Positions 9,641-18,214 of a stretch of DNA of 64,000 bases are shown one piece after another. The position numbers and the translations under genes are program-made. The notes below the pieces were generated by a model. The model saw only the letters and a program-made list of their open reading frames with translations. It did no database searches and was not told where the DNA came from. Origin of the DNA: Herbaspirillum huttiense (GTDB lineage: Bacteria; Pseudomonadota; Gammaproteobacteria; Burkholderiales; Burkholderiaceae_D); assembly GCF_004367745.1 (NCBI RefSeq), contig NZ_CP037993.1:3658001-3722000 (forward strand), in the 5' to 3' direction. Every line of letters begins with the position of its first letter. The first letter of the stretch is position 1.

Positions 9641-9654
9641 TTGATGTGCATCAA
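9641..9654. promoter_or_regulatory. FNR/ANR-type box upstream of hemN
   Basis: TTGATGTGCATCAA is a perfect match to the FNR half-sites TTGAT and ATCAA with a 4-bp spacer. It lies 126 bp upstream of the hemN start and about 200 bp before the divergent outer-membrane gene. Oxygen-responsive control of hemN is well known in related bacteria; whether the barrel gene shares it is open. Confidence 0.85.
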
Positions 9655-9857
9655 AGGGTCAGGACCTGTTGCCGGAGCGGCATCTACAGCAAGCCTGAAA
9701 CCGCCGTCTGTGGTGCCAATGTCACGCGGCGTCTTCGTCCTGCCGCTTTTTGATTGCATTTCGGTATTGTCGCGCTTTACAGAGCGATGCGCCAAACCCT
9801 AGGCTGCGATGGACGGCATCTGACCGTCTTTCATCTTCAATCCCGGGGGATTTCTTC

Positions 9858-10538
9858 GTGCACCGTTTCCAACTTTCCTGCGCTTGTCTCATCAGCCTGG
9901 CTGCCCTTGGCAGCACCGCCCAGGCCGCCAATCTCGGCCTCAGTGGCGAACTCGGCACTACCGGCGTGGGCGTCCACCTGAGCGTGCCGCTGGCGCAACA
10001 GCTCAATGCCCGCTTCGGGGTCAACTATTTTGATTATTCCTTCAACTCCAGCACCAATGATGTGAACTACGATGCCAAAGCCAAGCTGCGCACCTTCGAT
10101 GCGCTGCTGGACTGGTTCCCGTTCGACAACGGCTTCCGCCTCTCCGGCGGCGTGGTCTACAACGGCAACAAGATCGACGCCACCGGCAAACCCAAGGCCA
10201 ACGGCATCTATACCATCAATGGCAACGTCTATACCGCTTCACAGGCAGGCCAGGTCGATGGCCGCATCGATTTCAAGAAGTTCGCGCCCTACGTGGGCCT
10301 GGGCTGGGGCAACGCAGTCGCCCCGGCCAAGCCGGGCTGGGGCTTCACGGCCGACCTGGGCGTGATGTTCCAGGGCAATGCCTCGACTTCGGTCAGCAAC
10401 TCCGGCTGCAACGCCCCCGCCGCAATCTGCGCGCGCCTGGCCACCGACGTGGCGGCCGAAAACGCCCAGCTCAGCGACAAGGTGCATGGCTACAACCTGT
10501 ATCCGGTGCTGCGGGTGGGCGTGAGCTATCAGTTCTGA
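9858..10538 (+). CDS. Outer-membrane beta-barrel protein, function unknown
   Basis: The 226-aa protein starts at a GTG with GGGGGA 8 nt upstream. It has a clear signal peptide ending near STAQA, and alternating hydrophobic and polar strands suggest an eight-stranded barrel: repeated Gly/aromatic patterns, RFGVNYFDYSFN, PYVGLGWG, and a C-terminal VGVSYQF ending in Phe as in Bam-inserted porins. I cannot assign a ligand. OmpW-like small barrels are the nearest guess. It diverges from hemN, and its stop overlaps the convergent phosphatase gene by about 10 nt. Confidence 0.8.
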   Translation: MHRFQLSCACLISLAALGSTAQAANLGLSGELGTTGVGVHLSVPLAQQLNARFGVNYFDYSFNSSTNDVNYDAKAKLRTFDALLDWFPFDNGFRLSGGVVYNGNKIDATGKPKANGIYTINGNVYTASQAGQVDGRIDFKKFAPYVGLGWGNAVAPAKPGWGFTADLGVMFQGNASTSVSNSGCNAPAAICARLATDVAAENAQLSDKVHGYNLYPVLRVGVSYQF

Positions 10539-12103
10539 TTGTGCTCTTCGGCCTTGCGGGCCGATCCGTAACAGGCCCGCAAGGCGCGATAGTCGTAGTA
10601 ATGGCTGCCCGGCGAAAGCCGCGCAGCATCGCAGTCCGGCTTGAAATCCATCTCCGCTTCGTTGTACAGCAGGCGCACCACGGTGCGGCCTGCGGCATTG
10701 GCGAACATGTCCCATTGCAGGTTGGCAGCCATCGGCGCAATCTGCGCACCACGCCAGCCATTGCTGGCCGGGGCATAGGGTTCGCGCTCAGCCACCTGCT
10801 GCGATGCGCCGGGCAGGCCCAGCAGCGCAGCCAGCGGGATCACGATCTCGGCGTGGGCGAACCGCAGCTTGGCCAGATGGCGACGCTGACCGCGTTCAAT
10901 GGCATCGGCCTCATCAAAAAAATCCTGCAGCAGGATGCGCGCCATGCGCCAGGTCACATCGCCCTGCTCCACCATGCCCGGCCCCTTGCTGTAGAAGTCT
11001 TCAGCATCTTCAGCCTCGGCGTAACGCTGCGCCGCCAACGGCGGCATGAATCGTTCAAATTCCTTCACATCGCTGCCAGCCTGCTCCAGTTCGCTGCGCA
11101 TGCCGGCACTGATGGCATAAAGGTCGTAGAGCGCCCAGGCGGCCTGCAACCCGTTGACAATCACGCTGCGGCCATCGCCGGTCAGCGTGTTGGTGTAACG
11201 GCCATCGGCGCTGGTAAATGTCAGCGTGCCGCTGTTGCTGAAACGGTATCTCCCCTGCCCCAGCCGGCTCAGAAAATCCGGCTTGAACAGCCGTGCCAGG
11301 ACCACATCGGCCGCCTCCTGCAAGCGCGGATCCTGCCGGATGCGGGCCAGTTGCGCCTGTAAGGTCGGACTGCGGGCATAAGCCTGGTAGGCCTGGCTGT
11401 CGCGCCAGGTCTGCAGGCGCAGCGCCTGCTGAGGATCCGCGCCGGAGGTCTCTGCCGGGGGAGTCTTGGGCAAACGGTGGAAATACAGCAGATAGGCATC
11501 GCTGGACGGCCCTTGCACCTGGTCGCGCAGACCAGGGCGGATCACCAGCAGCGCCCGGGTGAAGGCCTCGGCACTGTCCACTGCGCGATCCTTGCCGGAA
11601 CTGACCACGACCACCGCGCGCCCGGCGCTGCCGGCCTGATCGAACAGGCCGGGCAGGCGCTGCACCATCCGGTGCGCCAGATCGGCATGCTCCTGCAAGC
11701 CGGTCCGGGTCTCGTTGCCATAGCCGGGCTGGCTGATGCCGGGCACCCCGGCCCCCAGCAGGAAGTTGGCGCGCAGCATGGCCTGCAAGGCCGGTCCCAG
11801 TTCGCGGCCCAGCGGGGTCAGCGCATCCTCCTGTTCGGCTTGCTGCCACAGGTGATACAAGGCCAGATCGGATTTCATCCCTGTCAGCCCGCGTGATCCA
11901 TGGCGCGCCAGCAGTTGCGTGAACACCGGTTCATATCCAGGCGGAACCGGCTCCAGGCTGGCCATCGTCTGGCGTGGTGCGTAGGGGGTCTTGGTCTGGC
12001 GATCATCACGATCGGCGGCCTGCGCCAGGCTGGCGGCCAGCAGCAAGCCGCTCAGCCAGACACAGGCCCTTGCGGGCTGACGGGAGAACAGGCCACCGAT
12101 CAT
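10529..12103 (-). CDS. Histidine-type acid phosphatase, MINPP/phytase-like
   Basis: This 524-aa exported enzyme has a signal peptide (cleavage probably after SLAQA near residue 29) and a histidine-phosphatase clade-2 active-site motif RHGSRG at 67-72. A second motif, AHAEIVIPL, comes late in the protein. The HAE tripeptide is the proton-donor form seen in multiple inositol polyphosphate phosphatases rather than the HD of classical phytases. It probably cleaves phosphate from inositol phosphates or related esters in the periplasm. It lies 38 nt downstream of a TonB-dependent receptor in the same direction, which may make them an operon. Confidence 0.83.
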   Translation of the reverse strand: MIGGLFSRQPARACVWLSGLLLAASLAQAADRDDRQTKTPYAPRQTMASLEPVPPGYEPVFTQLLARHGSRGLTGMKSDLALYHLWQQAEQEDALTPLGRELGPALQAMLRANFLLGAGVPGISQPGYGNETRTGLQEHADLAHRMVQRLPGLFDQAGSAGRAVVVVSSGKDRAVDSAEAFTRALLVIRPGLRDQVQGPSSDAYLLYFHRLPKTPPAETSGADPQQALRLQTWRDSQAYQAYARSPTLQAQLARIRQDPRLQEAADVVLARLFKPDFLSRLGQGRYRFSNSGTLTFTSADGRYTNTLTGDGRSVIVNGLQAAWALYDLYAISAGMRSELEQAGSDVKEFERFMPPLAAQRYAEAEDAEDFYSKGPGMVEQGDVTWRMARILLQDFFDEADAIERGQRRHLAKLRFAHAEIVIPLAALLGLPGASQQVAEREPYAPASNGWRGAQIAPMAANLQWDMFANAAGRTVVRLLYNEAEMDFKPDCDAARLSPGSHYYDYRALRACYGSARKAEEHNQN

Positions 12104-12141
12104 GTTGTTTCATCCTTTCCGAATCAGGAAAACCTTGGCAC

Positions 12142-14256
12142 TCAGAAGTCTGCGCGCACGTTCAGGTTCAGGGTACGCGGCGCACCCACGTTCAGGTAGG
12201 TTTCCTGATAGTAGGTCCAGTACTTGCGATTGGCCAGGTTGGTGATGTTGGCGCTCCAGGTCGTCATGTGGCCACCGATGCGGGTGCGATAGTTCAGCCC
12301 GGCATCAAACAGGCTGTACGGCGAGAGCATGTTGGCATTGGCCGAATCCAGCGCCATGGTGCCGACATACTGCGCGCCGGCATGCAATTGCAGCCCCGGC
12401 AACGCTGCCACGCGGTAAGTCAATTGCGCACCGGCTTGCATATCGGCTGCACCGACGGCGCGCTTGCCGTTGACCGCGGCCGCCGCATGAGTGATCTCCG
12501 AGCCCATGACCATCACGCTGCCATCCAGGCTCAAATCACGCGTGAGCTGCAGCGAGCCATTGGCTTCCACGCCGCGATACACGCTCTGGCCATCGGCCAC
12601 GTAGACGTTGGCGCTGTTGATGTACTGCGAGCCGCGCTCGATGCGGAACAGTGCCAGGCTGCCGTTCCAGCCGTCGTGCTCGGTCTTGACGCCCACTTCA
12701 GCCTGTTTGCTCTTGATCGGCGCGAAGGTCTGGTTGGCATTGACGGTGGTGGTCGGCGCGGAGGCACTCTGCTCCAATGCCTCGGCATAGCTGACGTAGA
12801 CCGTGGTATCGGCGCGCGGCTTGTACATCACGGCTGCCGTCGGGCTCAGCGGATTGGCGGTGAAGCGCGCGCTGGTGGTGTTGGCAGTGCTGTAGGCGGT
12901 ATCGATGTAGTTGGTATAGCGCACACCGGCCAGTACCGACCAGCGGTCGTCGAACTTCATCGTGTCGCTGGCGAATAGCGCGGTCTGGGTGGTCTTTTCA
13001 TCGCGATAAGTGCCGCCGCTGTAGTTGACGCTGTCGGCCGAGTAGATCGTCGGCGCATACAGGTTGCCGGTGCCGATGTAAGGCTTGGGCGTATTGACCG
13101 AGGAGGTCGAGAGCAGGTTCTGCGCCATCGCGCCGAACACCAGCTCATGCTGGAGGAATCCGGTGCGCACCTTGCCCTGCACCATGGCTTGCGCTTCGTT
13201 GAATTCATAGCCGTGGTATTCCGAGGTCACACGGTCACGGTAATTGCCGCTGTTGCTGGTGATGTAGTACTGGTCCTTCTTGTAGATGCGTACCGATTCG
13301 GAGTGACGCACGGCGACGCTGGCCTTCCAGTCATCTGAAAGACGGTAGTCGGCGCTCAGCGTCACCAGGCGGTAATCGACATCGGTGAAGGAGCCATTGC
13401 TGTAGAGCCGGGTCGTGCCATCCAGCGGCGAAGGAATCCTGAATCCGCTGACGATGACATCGGTGCCGCCGGTGGCGATGCGGCGCTGGTAGATGGCATC
13501 CAGCCGCACGGTCAGGTCGCTGGTGAGGCGGGCATCGAAGGATGCGCCGATGGACTGGCGGTTGATGCTGCCGTGATCGGCCTCGGTATCGCCGCTTTCG
13601 TTGACCAGGTTGACGCGGTAACCGAAGCGCTGGTCCTCGCCAAAGCGCCCGCCGGCATCGACATGTTCCTTCCAGGTGCCACCGCTGGCATAGCCGAGAT
13701 CGGTGGCGAAGAAGGTGTCATCGGTCGGGCGCTTGGTGACGTAATTGATGATCCCGCCCGGCGAGCCGAAACCATACATGAAGCCGGACAAGCCCTTGAG
13801 TACTTCCACCTGCTCGAACATCTCCAGCGGCATTTCAGTCCCGCGGTTGATGTTGGCCAGGCCATCGATCTTGTAGCCGTTCAGGTCATCCAGGCGCAGG
13901 CCGCGCACCGAGATGGTGGCCGGGTGCGTGCCATTGACCGGACTGTTGTTGCTGACGCTGGCGTCGTACTTCAGCACCTCGGCCAGCGAGGTGGCCTGGC
14001 GATCTTCGATCTCGTCGCTCTTGACCGCACGCGTGGAGAACGGCGTCTCCAGTTCGGAGCGATCACCGAGGGCACCGCTGCTGACCTTCTCGGCCAGCTT
14101 CTTCTTGTCGGCGCTGTCGGTGACGGTGATCTGGGGCAGCACGCTGTCATCGGCCTGCGCCATCAGCGGGCCGGCGCTGCCCAGCAGGAGGCCGGCGCCG
14201 AGCAGGGCACGGCGCATGGTGGACGGACGGAAACGGGCAATGCGTGTGGAATTCAT
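12142..14256 (-). CDS. TonB-dependent siderophore receptor
   Basis: This outer-membrane receptor of about 704 aa has a signal peptide ending near LMAQA, a plug domain with ISVRGLRLDD, EVLKGLSGFMYGFGSPGGIINYVTKRP (given in two parts: EVLKGLSGFMYG then FGSPGGIINYVTKRP), and a long barrel ending in ADF. The plug motif GSPGGIIN is typical of ferric-siderophore receptors. ATG 14256 is chosen because a signal peptide follows directly; an in-frame ATG at 14307 is an alternative. It is downstream of exbD and followed by the phytase-like phosphatase. The ligand is unknown; ferric siderophore or iron-phosphate ester are the options. Confidence 0.9.
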   Translation of the reverse strand: MNSTRIARFRPSTMRRALLGAGLLLGSAGPLMAQADDSVLPQITVTDSADKKKLAEKVSSGALGDRSELETPFSTRAVKSDEIEDRQATSLAEVLKYDASVSNNSPVNGTHPATISVRGLRLDDLNGYKIDGLANINRGTEMPLEMFEQVEVLKGLSGFMYGFGSPGGIINYVTKRPTDDTFFATDLGYASGGTWKEHVDAGGRFGEDQRFGYRVNLVNESGDTEADHGSINRQSIGASFDARLTSDLTVRLDAIYQRRIATGGTDVIVSGFRIPSPLDGTTRLYSNGSFTDVDYRLVTLSADYRLSDDWKASVAVRHSESVRIYKKDQYYITSNSGNYRDRVTSEYHGYEFNEAQAMVQGKVRTGFLQHELVFGAMAQNLLSTSSVNTPKPYIGTGNLYAPTIYSADSVNYSGGTYRDEKTTQTALFASDTMKFDDRWSVLAGVRYTNYIDTAYSTANTTSARFTANPLSPTAAVMYKPRADTTVYVSYAEALEQSASAPTTTVNANQTFAPIKSKQAEVGVKTEHDGWNGSLALFRIERGSQYINSANVYVADGQSVYRGVEANGSLQLTRDLSLDGSVMVMGSEITHAAAAVNGKRAVGAADMQAGAQLTYRVAALPGLQLHAGAQYVGTMALDSANANMLSPYSLFDAGLNYRTRIGGHMTTWSANITNLANRKYWTYYQETYLNVGAPRTLNLNVRADF

Positions 14257-14363
14257 GTCGGACTCGCAGTGGATGTGGAGAGAGAGGGAGTTGATTTGGC
14301 TATGCAATGGACCGACCGGGCAATGCCGGCCAGTCTTCTTTTTTTATCGGGTCGTTATCGGGT

Positions 14364-14780
14364 TCATGGCCGCGGATCAGTCACGAAGCCGATCTTGGCC
14401 AGCCCGCCTGCCTGTGCCATGGCCATCACCTGTGCCACTTTTTCGTAGGGTGTGGTGCGAGCTGCTCGCAGATGCAGTTCCGGCGGCTGCGGTGCGGAGG
14501 CTGCCTTGCCGATGCGGGCCTGCAGTTGCGCCTGATCGACCGGTTCGTCGTTCCAGAAGGTCTTGCCGTCGGCATCGATGGCGAGGTTGATGCTGTCCGG
14601 CTTGAGCGTATCGGGTTGGGCGGTGGCGCGCGGCAGGTCGATCTTGACGGCGTTGTTCATGACCGGGACCGTGATGATGAAGATGATCAACAGCACCAGC
14701 ATCACGTCCACCAGCGGGGTGGTGTTGATCTCGGGATTGAAGTCATCGTCCGAATCGGAGAGGGAACCCATGCCCATCAT
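14364..14780 (-). CDS. exbD: Biopolymer transport protein ExbD
   Basis: ExbD is the single-span component of the TonB energising complex. The 138-aa product has the conserved NPEINTTPLVDVMLVLLIIFIIT segment (seen as NPEINTTPLVDVML then VLLIIFIIT), whose membrane Asp takes part in proton use, followed by a periplasmic domain. Its ATG overlaps the stop of exbB by 4 nt. Gene order tonB-exbB-exbD-receptor suggests a dedicated energising set for the receptor downstream. Confidence 0.96.
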   Translation of the reverse strand: MMGMGSLSDSDDDFNPEINTTPLVDVMLVLLIIFIITVPVMNNAVKIDLPRATAQPDTLKPDSINLAIDADGKTFWNDEPVDQAQLQARIGKAASAPQPPELHLRAARTTPYEKVAQVMAMAQAGGLAKIGFVTDPRP

Positions 14781-15511
14781 GCAGCTCCCCGCGTGCGCAG
14801 GCGCATGGCCGGGGCCTGTTTCGACGCGGCAGAGGCGGCATCGGCGCGCGCCCCGGTGACGAACAGCGCATGCAGTTCGAAACCGAACTTGTTCAGTCGC
14901 GCGAGGATGCTCTTGTTGCCGCGCAGGAGCGCGTTGTAGCCAAAGGTGGCGGGAATGGCCACTGCCAGCCCGAGCGCCGTCATGATCAACGCTTCGCCGA
15001 CCGGACCGGCGACCTTGTCGATGCTGGCCTGGCCGCTGCTGCCGATGGAGACCAGGGCGTGGTAGATGCCCCAGACCGTGCCGAACAAGCCCACGAAGGG
15101 AGCCGTCGAGCCGACCGAGGCCAGCACCGCCATGCCCGACTGCAGGCGGGCCGAGGCTTCATCGATGGCCTGGCGCAGCGACAGCGTGACCCACTCGCTG
15201 ACCGGCAGGCGATCCTGCAACTGGCCCTGGTGCGTGGTGTGGTGATCGACTGCGCCCTGGCCGGCGCTGGCAAGCGCGGCAAAGGGATTGTCGCGGCCCA
15301 GCAGGGTGATGCCGGCGGCGACGTTGCCAGCCTCCCAGAACGCGTGGCCTGCGGCGTGCGCCGGAGTACGGTAGCGCCACAATTGCAGGGCCTTGGTCAC
15401 GATCACATACCACGAGGCCATCGACATCATCGTCAGCAGAAGCGCCACCGCCTTGGTGACGACATCGCCTTGCGACCACAGGGCCGTGAGGCCGTAGGGA
15501 CTTGCATCCAT
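14777..15511 (-). CDS. exbB: Biopolymer transport protein ExbB (MotA/TolQ/ExbB family)
   Basis: ExbB forms the pentameric proton channel that, with ExbD, drives TonB. The 244-aa sequence has three transmembrane regions and the family core VGSTAPFVGLFGTVWGIYHA (about residues 130-150) followed by ALIMTALGLAVAIPATFGYN. It starts 22 nt after tonB ends and overlaps exbD by 4 nt. The MotA/ExbB core is unmistakable. Confidence 0.96.
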   Translation of the reverse strand: MDASPYGLTALWSQGDVVTKAVALLLTMMSMASWYVIVTKALQLWRYRTPAHAAGHAFWEAGNVAAGITLLGRDNPFAALASAGQGAVDHHTTHQGQLQDRLPVSEWVTLSLRQAIDEASARLQSGMAVLASVGSTAPFVGLFGTVWGIYHALVSIGSSGQASIDKVAGPVGEALIMTALGLAVAIPATFGYNALLRGNKSILARLNKFGFELHALFVTGARADAASAASKQAPAMRLRTRGAA

Positions 15512-15533
15512 TGCTGATTCCTTTCGTTCGGGG

Positions 15534-16238
15534 TTACTGCGTCAATTGAAATTTGATCGGTACGACCACATAGGCAGGCAGCGCCCTGCCCTGCTCCACA
15601 TAGGGCTGGAAGCGCGCGCGCTGAACGGCCTCGCGCGCGGCCTGGTCGAGGCTGGCGATGCCGGAGGAGCGTTCCAGCGCAATCTGCTCCACCCCGCCCT
15701 GGGCATTGATCAGCACGCGCAGCAGCACCTCGCCTTCATCGCCGCGACGGCGGGCTGCAGCGGGATAGACCGGCTGCGGTGCAGTGAGGTACTGAACGCC
15801 GCTGGTAATGACGGGCGGGCGGATCATCGGGGCGGCCGGCGTCACCGGGGCAGCGGCGGCCTCGGGCGCAGACGCTGGAGCAGCTGGCGCGGATGGCGCA
15901 GATGACGTATCGGCAGAAGTGACCATGGCCGGCGCGGGTGCCACGGCCTGACGGGGGTGCGGCATGGGTGTCGGCCGCAATGGCACGGTGCGCACGGGGG
16001 CTGCAGGATGCGGTGAAGTCGCAGGCAAGGGCGGCGGCGGTGCGGACTCGAGGAGTGCCAGCATCACGGTGGGCGGTACCGGTGGCGTGGAAATGGGCAC
16101 GGGCAAGGCGTGCATCTGCGTGGCCAGCCACAGCAAGCCCAGATGCGCAGCCAGCACCAGCAGCGCCGGCTGCGCTCTGCGCAGCATGGCCGCACCGGGT
16201 ACCGTGCGCTGTGGAGAAAGAGGAAGGGATGACAGCAT
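15534..16238 (-). CDS. tonB: Energy transducer TonB
   Basis: TonB spans the periplasm and passes proton-motive energy to outer-membrane receptors. The 234-aa protein has an N-terminal transmembrane anchor (about residues 23-43), a Pro/Ala-rich periplasmic linker (about 45-140), and the C-terminal TonB fold, seen as QPVYPAAARRRGDEGEVLLRVL and RARFQPYVEQGRALPAYVVVPIKF in pieces. It is the first gene of tonB-exbB-exbD. No convincing Fur box was seen upstream by eye. Confidence 0.95.
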   Translation of the reverse strand: MLSSLPLSPQRTVPGAAMLRRAQPALLVLAAHLGLLWLATQMHALPVPISTPPVPPTVMLALLESAPPPPLPATSPHPAAPVRTVPLRPTPMPHPRQAVAPAPAMVTSADTSSAPSAPAAPASAPEAAAAPVTPAAPMIRPPVITSGVQYLTAPQPVYPAAARRRGDEGEVLLRVLINAQGGVEQIALERSSGIASLDQAAREAVQRARFQPYVEQGRALPAYVVVPIKFQLTQ

Positions 16239-16406
16239 GACTCTTGCCGCGTTGCGCGGCCTTGCTCTGAAAAAAGCAGGAGTCTAGGCAGTCATGATGA
16301 CCTCGCCGTTACGCGTCGATGACAACGGCGTCAGGAAAGCCCGATGCGATGTAAAACTTTGTTAGCAGCGTCCCAGGCTGGGAACTCCGCCGCCCGTAGC
16401 GGGAGA

Positions 16407-17303
16407 TCAATCCTTTCTGCGTCCAGCAGCGGTGGCGCGCCAGCAGAGAATCGATCCGGCACACACCAGCGCCGCGCCGACCCAGAACGACGGCGGCAGC
16501 GGCGCGCGCAGCAGCGCGGCCGACAGTGCGGAGGAAAACACCGGGATGAAATACGATGCCCCCGCCAGCACTGTCACGTTGCCATGCAGGATGCCCACAT
16601 TCCAGGCTGCATAACCCAGCCCCATGGCGGCAGCCGCCAGCAGCAGATAGACCAGCGCGGGCACGCTGAAGGAAAGTTCAGCGGCATGACCGCCCAGCAG
16701 GACCTTCACCCACAAGGCCAAGGCCACCAGCATGAAGAAAGGGGTCACACCGTTCCTGCCCTCGGCGATGCGGGTGGTCACGGTGCAGTAGGCCGCCCAG
16801 ATCAGGGCACCGATGAAGGCCAGGCCGTAGCTCAGGGGATTGTCCTGGATGTTGGTCAGCATGACCGGCAGGTCCAGGCCCTGATTGCCGCCCAGCACCC
16901 AGCAGATGCCCAGCATGGACAGGATGAAGCCCGGCACCACCAGCAGCGTCGCGCGCTGCCCGCCGAAGAGAATCGCCGCCACCAGCGTGAAGGTCGGCCA
17001 CAGGTAGTTGACCATGCCCACTTCGATGGCCTGGCGGCCGCTATGGGCGTAGCCGATCGAGAGCGACAGGCACAGTTCATACGCCACGAACAGCACGCTG
17101 CCCCACACCAGATACCTGCGCGGGAAGCTGGACAGGCGCGGGAAACCGACCGACACCATCAGGATCAGTGAGGCCACCGTATAGATGGCTGCCGCGCCGC
17201 CGGTGGCACCGAGATGTTCGCTCACGCCTCGGATCAGGCCAACGATGGCGCTCCACAAGAGCACGGCGCTCAAACCGATCAGGGTTGCCTTCTTGCTGTT
17301 CAT
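16407..17303 (-). CDS. yddG: DMT-family exporter, YddG-like (aromatic amino acid exporter)
   Basis: YddG is a ten-helix drug/metabolite transporter that exports aromatic amino acids and methyl viologen in enteric bacteria. The 298-aa product aligns by eye from its first residues (KKATLIGLSAVLLWS), through AIEVGMVNYLWP and GICWVLGGNQGL, to FIGALIWAAYCTVT, all close to E. coli YddG. ATG 17303 is the YddG-like start, and an in-frame ATG at 17324 is less likely. It diverges from the YhhQ gene. Substrate range in this organism is inferred. Confidence 0.88.
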   Translation of the reverse strand: MNSKKATLIGLSAVLLWSAIVGLIRGVSEHLGATGGAAAIYTVASLILMVSVGFPRLSSFPRRYLVWGSVLFVAYELCLSLSIGYAHSGRQAIEVGMVNYLWPTFTLVAAILFGGQRATLLVVPGFILSMLGICWVLGGNQGLDLPVMLTNIQDNPLSYGLAFIGALIWAAYCTVTTRIAEGRNGVTPFFMLVALALWVKVLLGGHAAELSFSVPALVYLLLAAAAMGLGYAAWNVGILHGNVTVLAGASYFIPVFSSALSAALLRAPLPPSFWVGAALVCAGSILCWRATAAGRRKD

Positions 17304-17461
17304 TGCACCTGCCCAAAAGCGCAAGAGTGTACCTCAAGGGCCGGGACCGGGCCTTGTGATAAAATCCTGCCCCTTCTGTCCAGTCTTCGGCGGCCATTGC
17401 CCGCGCGGCGACCGGACGTGTGCCATGGGTTCCCTCGCCCCCATTCATCAAAAAGGTTCAT

Positions 17462-18118
17462 ATGACGACTCTCGACCTGCGCCGCCATGCCGCGCTGCTG
17501 ACCTGGCTTTCCCTGTTCCACCTGCTGGTGATCACTTCCAGCAACTACCTGGTGCAATTGCCCGTTTCGATCTTCGGGCTGCATACCACCTGGGGCGCCT
17601 TCAGCTTTCCCTTCATCTTCCTGGCGACCGATCTGACGGTGCGCTTTTTCGGTGCGCCACTGGCCCGCCGCATCATCTTCGCGGTGATGCTGCCGGCCCT
17701 GTTCATCTCCTACGGCATCTCCGCCCTGTTCTACATGGGGCAATGGCAGGGCTTCGGCGCGCTGGCGCATTTCAATGTCTTCGTGGCGCGCATCGCGGCG
17801 GCCAGCTTCATGGCCTATGTGCTGGGGCAGGTGCTGGACGTGCAGGTGTTCAATCGCCTGCGGGCTTCGCGCCACTGGTGGCTGGCACCGTCAGTGTCGA
17901 TGATCTTCGGCAATGCCAGCGACACCATCGCCTTCTTCTCCATCGCCTTCTGGCGCAGCAGCGATCCCTTCATGGCCGAGCACTGGGTGGAGATCGCGCT
18001 GGTCGATTACGGCTTCAAGATCGCCATCAGCCTGCTGTTCTTCCTGCCGGCGTATGGCGCGCTGATGTCTTTCCTGAAGAGCTGGTTTGGCCGCCCCTTG
18101 GCAGCCGATCCGGCTTGA
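17462..18118 (+). CDS. yhhQ: Queuosine precursor transporter (YhhQ/QPTR family)
   Basis: YhhQ imports queuosine precursors (preQ0/preQ1) for tRNA modification. The 218-aa membrane protein has about six transmembrane segments and the family stretches SNYLVQLPVSIFG, FPFIFLATDLTVRFFG and MIFGNASDTIAFFSIAFW. ATG 17462 has AAAGG upstream. The 5' region contains TGTGATAAAAT near 17355-17365, a plausible extended -10. I looked for a preQ1 riboswitch in this leader and saw no convincing core. Confidence 0.93.
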   Translation: MTTLDLRRHAALLTWLSLFHLLVITSSNYLVQLPVSIFGLHTTWGAFSFPFIFLATDLTVRFFGAPLARRIIFAVMLPALFISYGISALFYMGQWQGFGALAHFNVFVARIAAASFMAYVLGQVLDVQVFNRLRASRHWWLAPSVSMIFGNASDTIAFFSIAFWRSSDPFMAEHWVEIALVDYGFKIAISLLFFLPAYGALMSFLKSWFGRPLAADPA

Positions 18119-18214
18119 GTCCTGCAGCGATTTCCATCCAACGGTAAACTTGCGGCTTTGCGCGGTCTGCCCTGGCCGCGCCCTCCTCCTCTCCACCCTC
18201 CACCTGGACTGCGC

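Noticed and set aside
14300..14345. GC-rich inverted repeat followed by a T-run on the plus strand
   Set aside because: It has terminator form only for plus-strand transcription, and no plus-strand gene ends there; pairing is also interrupted, so I did not list it.
16239..16406. Fur box before tonB
   Set aside because: The region has no stretch with the AT-rich hexamer pattern of a Fur site; iron control of tonB here is possible but not supported by what I can see.
17340..17461. Possible preQ1 riboswitch before yhhQ
   Set aside because: Queuosine transporter genes sometimes have one, but I could not find the short stem and the A-rich tail of a preQ1-I aptamer, nor a class-II core, in the leader.
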